A stretch of DNA of 64,000 nucleotides from Pseudomonas linyingensis (GCF_900109175.1 NZ_FNZE01000019.1:1-64000); one strand, 5' to 3'; shown: positions 1 through 8,729, counted from the first letter of the stretch. The notes: generated by a model not told the origin, from the letters alone. A program made the numbers and translations.

Positions 1-1
1 C

Positions 2-622
2 AAGGGTGGCTATGCGTTGCTGCTGACCGACCTGCACATGCCGGAAATGGACGGCTACCAGTTGGCCGCCGCGATCCGCGCCGCCGAGAACGGCAGCCGG
101 CACCTGCCCATAGTGGCGCTCACCGCAAATTCGCAAAAAGGCATAAACCAGCGCTGCCTGGAAGCCGGCATGGATGACTACCTGAGCAAGCCGGCCCGGC
201 TCGACGATCTGCAGGCCATGCTGGAGAAATGGCTGAGCCCAAAGCCCACCTCGCACGAGCCAGCCGCCCCCACTGCCGCCAGCAAGGCAACGGTCGATAT
301 CGAAGTGCTCAAGACCGTGGTCGGCGACGAGCCGGCAGTGCTCGCCGACTTTCTCGGCGAATTTCGCAACACTGCCAACCGGGCAGTCGCACAACTGCGT
401 ACGGCACTGCAGGCCGAGGATAGCGCGAGCGTGGTCAGCCTCGCCCACTCCCTCAAGTCCAACTCGCGCACCGTCGGAGCCGTGTCCATGGGCGAGCTGT
501 GCGCCCGCCTGGAGGGATCCGGCGACCAGTCCCGAGACACCGCCTTGCTGCAACCGCTGTTCGACCAACTGGAACGCGAACTGCAGGCGGTCGAGCAGTT
601 TATCGACGGTATGCCGACATGA
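2..622 (+). CDS. Hybrid sensor kinase, C-terminal part (receiver + HPt), truncated by window start
   Basis: The reading frame is open from the first bases, so the gene begins upstream of the window. What remains is most of a receiver domain: LTDLHMPEMDGY carries the phospho-acceptor Asp, then PIVALTAN and the conserved Lys of LSKPAR. A linker follows, then a C-terminal HPt domain whose AHSLKSNSRTVGA motif carries the phospho-His, codon near 446-448. Receiver plus HPt at the C-terminus is the BvgS/ArcB-type phosphorelay order, so an upstream histidine kinase module is expected. The protein would relay phosphate to a separate response regulator; the gene at 724 is a candidate partner by position only. 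The signal sensed cannot be told from this fragment. Confidence 0.85.
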   Translation, partial: KGGYALLLTDLHMPEMDGYQLAAAIRAAENGSRHLPIVALTANSQKGINQRCLEAGMDDYLSKPARLDDLQAMLEKWLSPKPTSHEPAAPTAASKATVDIEVLKTVVGDEPAVLADFLGEFRNTANRAVAQLRTALQAEDSASVVSLAHSLKSNSRTVGAVSMGELCARLEGSGDQSRDTALLQPLFDQLERELQAVEQFIDGMPT

Positions 623-723
623 CCCGCAGCGGCCTCCCACCCGCAGGCCTCCATAACGATCGCCGGCGCGGGACCTCCTGTGCTCCGCGGCCCGCTCTAC
701 AATCCATGTGACGCACCCCAAAC

Positions 724-1881
724 ATGACAGCCAACAAGAAACTCCCCGTCACCATCATGGTCGCCACCGACGACAAGGCCGATGCGACCATCATCCAGAA
801 CCAGCTGCAGCTCGAGTTCGAGCACCTGATCATGGCACTCGACGAAGACTCCCGGATCGACACCTTCGACGAACAACTCCCGGATGTACTGGTGCTGGCC
901 TTCAAAAGCCTGAAGCGCTCCGAAGAGTTCTATCTGGAGCTGTATCGCCAGAGCGCGAAGATCCACCTGCAACCGCATCGCACGGTCGTTCTGTGCAGCA
1001 AACAGGGCGTGCATGACGCCTACGAGTTGTGCCGCCGCGAGGTGTTCGACGACTACATCATGTTCTGGCCGATGACCCACGACGCACCGCGCCTGCGCAT
1101 GTCGGTGCACAACGCCCTGCGCGAGCAGCGCGCACTCAAGCGCACTGCTCCGGCCCTCGGCGAATTCGCCCAACAGGCGCAACGCATCGCCGAGCTCGAG
1201 GAACTGCTCGAGCAGCACGTGGCCGAAGGCAGCCTGCACCTCGCCACGGTGGATCGAGCGGTGAACAAGGCCGAGCAGGACATCGGCAGCGCCTTCGACC
1301 ATCTGCACCACCGCGCCGGCAGTTATGCCCACAACGACCCCCAGGCCCTGCACCATCTGCAGGAGGAGATAGTGCGGCTCAAGCAGGCCGCACTGCACCA
1401 ACCCTTCCAGAACGTCAGCACCGCCATGCAGCCGGTACACCAGTGGGCGGCGCAACTGCAGCACGACTACAGCCCGCACATCGAATCGGTGCGCGCTCTC
1501 GGCGCACAGGCCAGGGAGGTGCGTCCGCGCATCCTGCTGGTCGACGACGACGAGTTCGTGCACAAGATCGTTGCGCATCAGTTGGATGCTCGGGATTACG
1601 ATCTCAGCATCGCCAGGGACGCCACCGAGGCGCTGCGCATGCTGCGCAACAACGCACCCGACCTGGTGCTGCTGGATATCGTGATGCCGGGCGTGAATGG
1701 GCTGGAAGCCCTGCGGCGCTTCCGCCTGATGCCGTCCCTTGAAAAGACCCCGTTCATCATGCTGACCGGCAAGAGCGAGGGTGCGGTCGTGGTGGAAAGC
1801 CTCAAGAGCGGAGCCAACGACTTCATCGCCAAGCCCTTCGACCGCGCCACCCTTCTGGCCAAGATCGGACGCTTACTGTGA
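724..1881 (+). CDS. Response regulator with C-terminal receiver domain and no obvious output domain
   Basis: 385 aa. Residues about 267-385 form a canonical CheY-like receiver: ILLVDDDEF acidic cluster, phospho-acceptor Asp near 318 in LLDIVMPG, Thr in MLTGKSEG, and Lys near 370 in IAKPFD. The first ~130 residues look like a degenerate receiver (VTIMVATDD at the start, then beta/alpha pattern, FDDYIMFWP) without the acidic pocket. Residues about 150-250 are Gln/Leu/Ala-rich helices that could form a coiled coil. No DNA-binding, GGDEF or EAL domain is visible, so the output is probably protein-protein interaction. It lies 100 bases after the hybrid-kinase fragment on the same strand and may be its target. 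The start is the ATG after CCCCAAAC; no strong ribosome site is evident. Confidence 0.8.
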   Translation: MTANKKLPVTIMVATDDKADATIIQNQLQLEFEHLIMALDEDSRIDTFDEQLPDVLVLAFKSLKRSEEFYLELYRQSAKIHLQPHRTVVLCSKQGVHDAYELCRREVFDDYIMFWPMTHDAPRLRMSVHNALREQRALKRTAPALGEFAQQAQRIAELEELLEQHVAEGSLHLATVDRAVNKAEQDIGSAFDHLHHRAGSYAHNDPQALHHLQEEIVRLKQAALHQPFQNVSTAMQPVHQWAAQLQHDYSPHIESVRALGAQAREVRPRILLVDDDEFVHKIVAHQLDARDYDLSIARDATEALRMLRNNAPDLVLLDIVMPGVNGLEALRRFRLMPSLEKTPFIMLTGKSEGAVVVESLKSGANDFIAKPFDRATLLAKIGRLL

Positions 1882-1986
1882 GGCAGGACCCAAACGAAGC
1901 GGCCAGAAACGTCTGCATCGCCCAGTCTGCGGCTTCTGCACTGAAGTCGGCATCGACTTGGACATGCTGGCGGTCATCGTCCTCTA

Positions 1987-2137
1987 CTAGTGGCCTGTGC
2001 GGCTGATTGGTTAACTCAAGTCCGGATGCCCAAGGCGCCGCGACGAGTCATAGGAGGGCTATGGCGAGGAGTGGCAGCGCCGTATCGGGCCTCGGGCGCC
2101 GAAATTGACTAACTGAACTAGCCAAGCAGGCCACTAG
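1987..2137. mobile_element. MITE-like element, copy 1 (about 151 bp, CTAGTGGCCTG termini)
   Basis: The segment begins CTAGTGGCCTG (1987-1997) and ends CAGGCCACTAG (2127-2137), a perfect 11-bp terminal inverted repeat that continues imperfectly to about 35 bp. The interior holds GTCATAG-GAGGG-CTATGGC, a near-perfect hairpin. A related sequence with the same ends and the same internal hairpin occurs at 41173-41334. There is no open reading frame, so this is a non-autonomous element. The parent transposon family was not identified. The rest of 1882-2375 holds nothing else recognisable. Confidence 0.7.
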
Positions 2138-2375
2138 CTGACCCGACGGACCGCCGCTCCGTCAACGGGTTGCGCTTAGTCTAGAAGGGAGCCTTGGCTG
2201 CCCCAAAAATTGCCACGCCAAGCTCTGAGCGCACCTTTCTGGTTCATGGCGCAGCGCTAGCGGGTGGCCACGATAGTGGATACCCCTTCAAGATCTCTCC
2301 GTGAGCGCCTGTATTGCGCGTATGCGGTCCGGTCGGCACCCCATCGAAGCAGACTGCAGGGTGCATTGCCAAAAG

Positions 2376-2391
2376 TGGCATGGGATCTGCA
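2376..2391 (+). promoter_or_regulatory. Sigma54-type promoter of the nitrite assimilation operon
   Basis: TGGCATGGGATCTGCA has the invariant GG and GC dinucleotides separated by exactly 10 bases and matches the TGGCAYG-N4-TTGC consensus except for one T. Transcription would start near 2402, giving a leader of about 215 bases before nirB. GCACC (2336) and GGGTGC (about 2360) upstream resemble half-sites for NtrC but are weak evidence. NtrC/sigma54 control would fit nitrogen-limited expression. Confidence 0.6.
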
Positions 2392-2432
2392 TTCACTCCG
2401 TCAAAGCCTGCCTCCCTGGCAGGACGTCCCCC

Positions 2433-2450
2433 GTGGTCATCGGCGACCAC
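2433..2450 (+). promoter_or_regulatory. ANTAR-recognition hairpin P1 in the nirB leader
   Basis: GTGGTC-ATCGGC-GACCAC is a 6-bp stem closed by a six-base loop with A at position 1 and G at position 4, the signature of RNA hairpins bound by ANTAR antiterminators such as NasR/NasT. It lies in the predicted leader about 30 bases after the expected transcription start. It pairs functionally with the second hairpin at 2526-2543. Confidence 0.6.
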
Positions 2451-2525
2451 CAGCCTCCACAGGCGCGGGACGGGGTGAACCGGGCAACGTGGCTCAGGCT
2501 GGCACCCCACACAATTCCATGAACA

Positions 2526-2578
2526 CCAGGCAAAGGCGCCTGGAGCTGTCCGACAGCTCCAGGCGCCTTTTTGCGTTT
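2526..2578 (+). terminator. ANTAR hairpin P2 overlapping a strong attenuator terminator before nirB
   Basis: Two mutually exclusive structures share bases. P2 is CCAGGC-AAAGGC-GCCTGG (2526-2543), again with a six-base loop carrying A1 and G4. The terminator is a perfect 18-bp stem, 2532-2549 paired with 2553-2570, with a CCG loop, followed by TTTTTGCGTTTT. Forming P2 removes the terminator's 5' arm. This is the textbook layout for NasT-type antitermination, so readthrough into nirBD is probably nitrate/nitrite dependent. The ANTAR protein gene itself is not in the window. Confidence 0.75.
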
Positions 2579-2618
2579 TGCTGGCCATGCCCGGCAGTGG
2601 CAAGACTGAGGAAAAGCC

Positions 2619-5174
2619 ATGAACTCCATCGTCACCCCGATTCAGCGCGAAACCCTGATCATCATCGGCAACGGGATGGTCGGCCATAACTGCATCGAGC
2701 AACTGATCGAGCGCGGCGCGCTGGCCCGGTACGAGGTCCACGCATTCGGTGAAGAAAGGCAGCGCGCCTACGACCGCGTGCACCTGTCCGAGTATTTCGG
2801 CGGCCGGGATGCCGAGTCCCTGGCCATGTGCGAAGCGGACTACTACGCGCGTCACGGCGTGCATGCGCACCTCGGCGAGCAGGTTGTGGAGATCGACCGC
2901 GAGCGCAAGGAGGTGGTCACCAGCAGCGGCCGCCACGCCTACGACCAGTTGATCCTGGCCACCGGCTCCTATCCCTTCGTGCCGCCGATCCCAGGTGCCG
3001 AAGGCAACTCGCGACTGGTCTACCGCACCCTCGACGATCTCGACGAGATCCGCGCCGCCGCCAATGCGCGCCGTGGCGTGGTGGTCGGTGGCGGCCTGCT
3101 CGGCCTGGAAGCGGCCAATGCGCTGAAATCCCTCGGCCTGGAAGCCCACGTGGTCGAGTTCGCCCCGCGCCTGATGCCGGTGCAGCTCGACGACGCAGGC
3201 GGTGCGGCGCTGAAGGCGCGCATCGAGGCGCTGGGCGTCGGCGTGCACCTGTCGCGTGCCACCCAGGAGATCGTCGCCGGCGAGGAGTACGCCTACCGGA
3301 TGAACTTCCAGGACGGCGAGTATCTGGAGACCGACCTGATCGTCTTCTCCGCCGGCATCCGTCCGCAGGACGCCCTGGGCCGCAGCGCCGGCCTGGAAAT
3401 CGCCGCCCGCGGCGGCGTGGCGATCGACAACGCCTGCCGCACCTCGGATCCGGCGATCTTCGCCATCGGCGAGTGCGCGTCGTGGAACGGCAGCGTGTTC
3501 GGCCTGGTCGCGCCCGGCTACGGCATGGCGCGCAACGTCGCCGCGCAACTGGCCGGCGAGACGTGCGAGCCGTTCACCGGTGCCGACATGTCCACCAAGC
3601 TCAAGCTGCTCGGCGTGGATGTCGGCTCCATCGGCGACGCCCATGGCGCCACCCCGGGTGCCAAGAGTTATCGCTTCATCGACGAGGCGACCTCCAGCTA
3701 CCGGCGCCTGGTGGTCTCCGCCGACGGCAAGCACGTGCTCGGCGCGGTGCTGGTCGGCGACAACAGCTATTACGACACCCTGCTGCAGTACGCGCAGAAC
3801 GGCATCAAGCTGCCGCAGGATCCGTCCAGCCTGATCCTGCCGCTGTCCGACGGCGCCCCGGCGCTCGGCGCCGACGCCCTGCCGGACACCGCCACCATCT
3901 GTTCCTGCCACAACGTCACCAAGGGCGCGGTGTGCTGCCAGGTCGACGCCGGCATCACCGACCTGGGCGAGCTCAAGGCCGCGACCAAGGCCGGGACCGG
4001 CTGCGGCGGCTGCAGCGCGCTGCTCAAGCAGGTCTTCGAGCACGAGCTGAGCGCCCGCGGCGTGGCGGTCGACAAGAGTCTCTGCGAGCACTTCGCCTAC
4101 ACCCGCCAGGAGCTCTACGCCATGGTGCGGGTCGAGGGGATCATCAGCTTCGAGGAGCTGCTGGCCAAGCACGGCCGCGGCCATGTCGGCTGCGACATCT
4201 GCAAGCCGGCGGTCGGCTCGATCCTGGCCTCCTGCTGGAACCAGCCGATCACCGACCCGCTGCTGGTGCCGCTGCAGGACACCAACGACACCTTCATGGC
4301 CAACATGCAGAAGAACGGCACCTACTCCATCGTGCCGCGCATCGCCGGTGGCGAGATCACCCCGGACAAGCTGATCGCACTGGGCGCCGTCGCCAAGAAA
4401 TACGACCTCTACACCAAGATCACCGGCGGCCAGCGCATCGACCTGTTCGGCGCCCAGTTGCACGAGCTGCCGGACATCTGGGGCGAGCTGATCGCGGCCG
4501 GCTTCGAGACCGGCCACGCCTACGGCAAGTCGCTGCGCACCGTGAAGTCCTGCGTCGGCAGCACCTGGTGCCGCTACGGCGTGCAGGACAGCGTGAACAT
4601 GGCGCTGGTTCTGGAGAACCGCTACAAGGGCCTGCGCTCGCCGCACAAGATCAAGTTCGCCGTCTCCGGCTGCACCCGCGAATGCGCCGAGGCGCAGAGC
4701 AAGGACATCGGCGTGATCGCCACCGAGAAGGGCTGGAACCTCTATGTGGCCGGCAACGGCGGCATGCGCCCGCGCCATGCCGAGCTGTTCGCCACCGACC
4801 TCGACGATGCGGCGCTGATCCGCACCATCGACCGCTTCCTGATGTTCTATGTGCGCACCGCCGACAAGCTGCAGCGCACCTCGGTGTGGCGCGAGAGCCT
4901 GGAAGGCGGCCTCGACTACCTCAAGGCGGTGATCCTCGACGACAGCCTGGGCCTGGGCGATGAGCTGGAGGCGCAGATGCAGCTGGTGGTCGACCGCTAC
5001 GAATGCGAATGGGCCAATGCCCTCAAGGATCCGGAAAAGCTCAAGCGCTTCCGCACCTTCGTCAACGACGGCCGCGGCGACCCGGACATCCACTTCGTCA
5101 AGGAGCGTGACCAGCGCCGGCCGGTCCGCGCCTCCGAGCTGCACCTGATCCCCGTCACCGAGGAGCTGAACTAA
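2619..5174 (+). CDS. nirB: Assimilatory nitrite reductase [NAD(P)H], large subunit
   Basis: 851 aa, the usual NirB length. It reduces nitrite to ammonium in the cytoplasm. Order: an FAD-binding Rossmann module (LIIIGNGMVGHN near residue 15), an NAD(P)H-binding module (VVGGGLLGLEAAN), a BFD-like [2Fe-2S] domain with CSCHN...CGGCSALL near 427-470, a second Cys pair CDIC, then the siroheme/[4Fe-4S] reductase half with CVGSTWCRYG and SGCTRECAEAQ. It starts 45 bases after the attenuator terminator; AGGAAAAGCC precedes the ATG. Its stop overlaps the nirD start by one base, indicating coupled translation. Electrons go from NAD(P)H through FAD to the siroheme. Confidence 0.95.
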   Translation: MNSIVTPIQRETLIIIGNGMVGHNCIEQLIERGALARYEVHAFGEERQRAYDRVHLSEYFGGRDAESLAMCEADYYARHGVHAHLGEQVVEIDRERKEVVTSSGRHAYDQLILATGSYPFVPPIPGAEGNSRLVYRTLDDLDEIRAAANARRGVVVGGGLLGLEAANALKSLGLEAHVVEFAPRLMPVQLDDAGGAALKARIEALGVGVHLSRATQEIVAGEEYAYRMNFQDGEYLETDLIVFSAGIRPQDALGRSAGLEIAARGGVAIDNACRTSDPAIFAIGECASWNGSVFGLVAPGYGMARNVAAQLAGETCEPFTGADMSTKLKLLGVDVGSIGDAHGATPGAKSYRFIDEATSSYRRLVVSADGKHVLGAVLVGDNSYYDTLLQYAQNGIKLPQDPSSLILPLSDGAPALGADALPDTATICSCHNVTKGAVCCQVDAGITDLGELKAATKAGTGCGGCSALLKQVFEHELSARGVAVDKSLCEHFAYTRQELYAMVRVEGIISFEELLAKHGRGHVGCDICKPAVGSILASCWNQPITDPLLVPLQDTNDTFMANMQKNGTYSIVPRIAGGEITPDKLIALGAVAKKYDLYTKITGGQRIDLFGAQLHELPDIWGELIAAGFETGHAYGKSLRTVKSCVGSTWCRYGVQDSVNMALVLENRYKGLRSPHKIKFAVSGCTRECAEAQSKDIGVIATEKGWNLYVAGNGGMRPRHAELFATDLDDAALIRTIDRFLMFYVRTADKLQRTSVWRESLEGGLDYLKAVILDDSLGLGDELEAQMQLVVDRYECEWANALKDPEKLKRFRTFVNDGRGDPDIHFVKERDQRRPVRASELHLIPVTEELN

Positions 5175-5554
5175 TGAGCCAGTCAAACGCCGCACTCAAC
5201 CAATCCGCAGCCAACGCCATCGAATGGCGCGCCCTGTGCAGCCGCCAGGATCTGGTGGCCAACTCTGGCGTGGTCGCCTGGCTGGACGGCGCCCAGGTGG
5301 CGCTGTTCCACCTGCCGCACACCGAGGATGGCGAGCAGGTCTACGCCATCGACAACCGCGATCCCAAGTCGGGGGCCAACGTCATCGGCCGCGGCATCGT
5401 CGGTAGCCTCAAGGGCGACCTGGTGATCGCCTCGCCCCTGTACAAGCAGCACTTTCGTCTGGTCGACGGCAGCTGCCTCGAGTATCCGGAGCAGCGCCTG
5501 CGCGTCTGGCCGGTACGCCTGAACGGCGATGCCGTGGAGGTTGGTCTGCAGTGA
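5174..5554 (+). CDS. nirD: Nitrite reductase [NAD(P)H], small subunit
   Basis: 126 aa. The Rieske-like fold is recognisable (ALFHLPHTEDGEQVYAIDNRDP, then GDLVIASPLYKQHFRLVDG), but the Cys/His cluster ligands are absent, as is normal for NirD. The ATG overlaps the nirB stop codon (TAATG). It partners NirB in assimilatory nitrite reduction. The N-terminal ~15 residues are a poorly conserved extension. Confidence 0.92.
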   Translation: MSQSNAALNQSAANAIEWRALCSRQDLVANSGVVAWLDGAQVALFHLPHTEDGEQVYAIDNRDPKSGANVIGRGIVGSLKGDLVIASPLYKQHFRLVDGSCLEYPEQRLRVWPVRLNGDAVEVGLQ

Positions 5555-5668
5555 GCCCGAGGCGGCGCCGGGAATCCCGTCAGGCGCCGCCTCCGCGTAC
5601 CCGCCGCCCGTCGTGCGGCATTCGTCCAGTCGTCCGTCTTCGTGCCAGCAGCTAGTGAGGGAACATCC

Positions 5669-6481
5669 ATGTCATACATCGTACCGTCCGAATTCGTCAC
5701 CAAGATGGTCGACGCCGGTGAATCGAAGATCTACATGTCCACCCGCGACACCCTGATCCGCGCCTTCATGGCCGGCGCCATCCTCGCCCTGGCCGCCGTG
5801 TTCGCCGTGACCATCGGCGTGCAGACCGGTTCGCCGCTGGTCGGCGCCATGCTGTTCCCGGTCGGTTTCGTGATGCTCTACCTGATGGGCTTCGACCTGC
5901 TGACCGGGGTGTTCATGCTTACCCCGCTGGCCCTGCTGGACAAGCGTCCCGGGGTGACCGTCAACGGCGTGCTGCGCAACTGGGGCCTGGTGTTCGTCGG
6001 CAACTTCGCCGGTGCGCTGACCGTGGCCTTCATGATGGCCTTCGTCTTCACCATGGGCTTCTCCACCGAGCCCGGGCCGATCGGCGAGAAGATCTCCCAT
6101 ATCGGCGAGGCGCGCACCCTGGGCTACGCCGAGTACGGCGCGGCGGGCTGGGCGACCATCTTCCTGCGCGGCATGCTGTGCAACTGGATGGTGTCGATGG
6201 GCGTGGTCGGCGCGATGATCTCCACCTCGGTCAGCGGCAAGACCATCGCCATGTGGATGCCGATCATGCTGTTCTTCTTCATGGGCTTCGAGCACTCGGT
6301 GGTGAACATGTTCCTGTTCCCCTCGGCGATGATCATGGGCGGCGACTTCTCGGTCATGGACTACATGATCTGGAACGAGATCCCCACCGCGCTGGGCAAC
6401 CTGGTCGGCGGCCTGGCCTTCACCGGCCTCACCCTCTACACCACCCACGTCAGGACCGCGCCCAAGCGCGCCCTGCGCTGA
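5669..6481 (+). CDS. Formate/nitrite transporter family channel (NirC-like)
   Basis: 270 aa with about six hydrophobic segments, typical of FNT pentameric channels. Visible features are AFMAGAILALAAVFAV, the LTGVFML segment after FDL, RNWGLVFVGNFAGAL, the FLRGMLCNWMV segment, and FFFMGFEHSVVNMF with the central channel His. The start at 5669 is chosen for the GTGAGGGAA ribosome site nine bases upstream. Located 114 bases after nirD, it most likely imports nitrite for NirBD or balances nitrite across the membrane. A formate role is possible but less likely here. Confidence 0.85.
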   Translation: MSYIVPSEFVTKMVDAGESKIYMSTRDTLIRAFMAGAILALAAVFAVTIGVQTGSPLVGAMLFPVGFVMLYLMGFDLLTGVFMLTPLALLDKRPGVTVNGVLRNWGLVFVGNFAGALTVAFMMAFVFTMGFSTEPGPIGEKISHIGEARTLGYAEYGAAGWATIFLRGMLCNWMVSMGVVGAMISTSVSGKTIAMWMPIMLFFFMGFEHSVVNMFLFPSAMIMGGDFSVMDYMIWNEIPTALGNLVGGLAFTGLTLYTTHVRTAPKRALR

Positions 6482-6489
6482 CGGACCCG

Positions 6490-6518
6490 CACGAGCCTCG
6501 GCCTGCACGAGGCTCGTG
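6490..6518 (+). terminator. Hairpin after the FNT gene, covering a GTG start candidate
   Basis: CACGAGCCTCG (6490-6500) and CGAGGCTCGTG (6508-6518) form a perfect 11-bp stem with a 7-base loop, no T-tract. It lies between the channel gene and the phosphatase-kinase gene and buries the GTG at 6516. It may attenuate or stabilise the nirBD-channel transcript end. Confidence 0.5.
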
Positions 6519-6524
6519 TCCGCC

Positions 6525-8252
6525 ATGTCCACTCGACTGAAGGTTGCCGTCGGCCAGTACACCGACAAGGGCCGCAAGGACATCAATCAGGATTTCCACG
6601 GCCTGTACATTCCCTCGGCGGCCCAGCTGCATGCCAAGGGCATCGCCATCGCCCTGGCCGACGGCATCAGCAGCAGCGATGTCAGCCAGATCGCCAGCGA
6701 AACCAGCGTCAAGGGATTCCTCGAGGACTATTTCAGTACCCCGGAAACCTGGTCGGTCAAGCAGTCGGCACAGCGCGTACTGGTGGCGACCAACTCCTGG
6801 CTGCATGCGCAAACCCGGCAAAGCCAGTACCGCTTCGACCGGGACAGAGGCTATGTGTGCACGCTGAGCGCCATGGTCCTCAAGTCCACCACCGCGCATG
6901 TCTTCCATGTCGGCGACGCGCGGATCTATCGCCTGCGCGACAACGTCCTCGAACAACTGACCAACGACCACCGCGTGTGGGTCTCCCAGGACAAGAGCTA
7001 TCTGGGCCGCGCCCTGGGCATCAATCCGCACCTGGAAATCGACTACCGGACGCTGGCGCTGGAGTGCGGCGACACGTTTTTCTTCGCCACCGATGGCGTC
7101 TACGAACATGCCAGCGACGCGTTCGTCATCACCGCGATCGATGCCCATGCCGACGACCTCGATACCGCGGCGCAGCTCATCGCCGAGGAAGCCTACGCCC
7201 AGGGCAGCGCGGACAACCTCACCGTGCAGATCGTCAGGATCGACGGCCTGCCCAGCCAGGACGCCGACGAACTGCAGCAGCAGCTGAGCGAACTGGCGCT
7301 GCCGCCGCTGCTGGATGCGCGGATGAGCTTCGATGGCTACCGGATCGTCCGGGAAGTGCACGCCAGCAGCCGCAGCCACGTCTACCTGGCCGTCGATGAG
7401 GCCAGCCAGACGCCAGTCGTCCTCAAGACGCCGTCCATCGACCTGCGCCACGACGTCGCCTACCTGGAGCGCCTGCTGACCGAGGAGTGGATCGCCCGGC
7501 GCATCGACAGCGCCCACGTCCTGAAGCCCTGGGTGGCCGCGCGCCGGCGCAACTATCTCTATACCACCAGCGAGTTCATCGACGGGCAGACTCTGAGGCA
7601 GTGGATGATCGATCACCCCAATCCCGACCTGGAAACGGTGCGCGGCATCGTCGAGCAGATCGCCCTGGGGTTGCGTGCCTTTCACCGCCTGGAGATGCTC
7701 CACCAGGATCTGCGTCCGGACAACGTCATGATCGACGCCACCGGTACGGTGAAGATCATCGATTTCGGCTCCACCCGGGTTGCCGGCCTGGCGGAAATCG
7801 GCGGGCCGCGGGAGCACAGCGAGCTGCTCGGGACCGCCGCCTACTCTGCACCGGAATACTTCCTCGATGAAAGCGGGACCGCGCGCTCGGACCTCTTCGC
7901 CCTGGCGGTGATCACCTACCAGATGCTGACCGGCCAGCTACCCTACGGCACCCAGGTGGCCAAGGCGCGCAGCAGAGCGGCGCAGCACAAACTCGTCTAC
8001 CAGCCGGCACGCGACCACAGGCGCGAGATCCCGGTCTGGATCGACGAGGTACTCAGAAAGGCGCTGCACCCCGACCCGCACAAGCGCTACCCGGAGCTGT
8101 CCGAGTTCGTGTTCGAACTGCGCCAGCCGAGCAAGGAATTCATCAGCCGAAGCCGGCCACCCCTGATGGAGCGCGATCCCGTGCGCTTCTGGAAAGGCGT
8201 GTCCCTCATCCTCCTCGTCATCATTATCGCGCTGCTTGCACAGGGACGATGA
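6525..8252 (+). CDS. Bifunctional PP2C-type phosphatase / Ser-Thr protein kinase, membrane anchored
   Basis: 575 aa. Residues ~5-235 form a PP2C phosphatase: GQYTDKGRKDINQD, ALADGISSS, VFHVGDARIYRL, FFATDGVYEHAS, and GSADNLTVQIV carry the metal-binding acids. Residues ~265-535 form a Hanks-type kinase: VVLKTPS Lys, HQDLRPDNVMID catalytic loop with Gln in place of Arg, IIDFGSTR, then YSAPEYF and SDLFALAVI. A single C-terminal membrane helix (ILLVIIIALLAQ) anchors it, catalytic domains in the cytoplasm. The ATG at 6525 is preferred because GTG 6516 lies inside a hairpin. A gene of this type sits beside nirBD/nasA in other Pseudomonas as I recall, suggesting a role in nitrate/nitrite assimilation; substrates are unknown. 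Confidence 0.88.
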   Translation: MSTRLKVAVGQYTDKGRKDINQDFHGLYIPSAAQLHAKGIAIALADGISSSDVSQIASETSVKGFLEDYFSTPETWSVKQSAQRVLVATNSWLHAQTRQSQYRFDRDRGYVCTLSAMVLKSTTAHVFHVGDARIYRLRDNVLEQLTNDHRVWVSQDKSYLGRALGINPHLEIDYRTLALECGDTFFFATDGVYEHASDAFVITAIDAHADDLDTAAQLIAEEAYAQGSADNLTVQIVRIDGLPSQDADELQQQLSELALPPLLDARMSFDGYRIVREVHASSRSHVYLAVDEASQTPVVLKTPSIDLRHDVAYLERLLTEEWIARRIDSAHVLKPWVAARRRNYLYTTSEFIDGQTLRQWMIDHPNPDLETVRGIVEQIALGLRAFHRLEMLHQDLRPDNVMIDATGTVKIIDFGSTRVAGLAEIGGPREHSELLGTAAYSAPEYFLDESGTARSDLFALAVITYQMLTGQLPYGTQVAKARSRAAQHKLVYQPARDHRREIPVWIDEVLRKALHPDPHKRYPELSEFVFELRQPSKEFISRSRPPLMERDPVRFWKGVSLILLVIIIALLAQGR

Positions 8253-8300
8253 CGCGGCACGCCGGCCCGAGGTGGCCTCGATGCGCGGCGCGCGGTCAAC

Positions 8301-8729
8301 TTACGGCTTGGGCTTGGCCAGCATCTCGCGATGCGCGCGCAACTGCTCGAGCATCTGTTCCATGTGCTGGATGCGCAGGTCCGCCTGCTCGACGGTATCC
8401 ATCCTCATCCAGCCCATGCCCTGTCCCATGCCTTTACCCATACCCTGCCCCATGCCTTTCCCCATCCCCATGCCCATCCCTTCGCCGTCGACCATGCAGC
8501 CCCCCATGTTCTGCATGCCGCGGCCCATGACCTGCCAGTGCTGCTCCATCAGCTTCTGGCGCTCCTCAGGGGTCTTGCCGGCCATCCAGCTCTGATGCAA
8601 CTGACGCATCTCGGTGATGTGCTGCTGCCACTGCTGCTCGGGCGTCGTCGCCGTTTCTGCCGCGAAGGCGCTGGTGGCGGCAGCAAGCAGCAGGGCGCTG
8701 CAGCAAAGCGCCAAACGATTCATCTTCAT
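8301..8729 (-). CDS. Secreted Met-rich metal-binding protein
   Basis: 142 aa with a clear signal peptide (MKMNRLALCCSALLLAAATSAFA, cleavage near residue 23). The mature part has a Gln/His/Met-rich helix, one CM pair, a run of GMGxGMG repeats around residues 85-105 (GEGMGMGMGKGMG), then a helical Met/His-containing tail. Periplasmic Met motifs suggest Cu(I)/Ag(I) binding; similar small proteins occur in Pseudomonas copper clusters. It is divergent from the Cu-ATPase gene, and the shared gap contains a CopR-type box at 8797. The start is chosen by the signal peptide and an AGAGGGA ribosome site. Confidence 0.75.
   Translation of the reverse strand: MKMNRLALCCSALLLAAATSAFAAETATTPEQQWQQHITEMRQLHQSWMAGKTPEERQKLMEQHWQVMGRGMQNMGGCMVDGEGMGMGMGKGMGQGMGKGMGQGMGWMRMDTVEQADLRIQHMEQMLEQLRAHREMLAKPKP

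Noticed and set aside
2244-5195. A 983-codon open frame antisense to nirB
   Set aside because: It arises from GC-rich third-codon bias; its product is a His/Asp/Val/Gly-rich sequence without domains, and nirB is unmistakable on the other strand. The same reasoning removes long antisense frames over copA (8844-10919), sbcC (25395-28112) and the CcoN gene.
6516-6518. GTG as start of the phosphatase-kinase
   Set aside because: It lies in the right arm of a perfect 11-bp hairpin; the ATG nine bases later gives a normal PP2C start.
8380-8510. Short tandem repeats possibly a CRISPR-like array
   Set aside because: They are Gly-Met codon repeats inside the secreted Met-rich protein gene.
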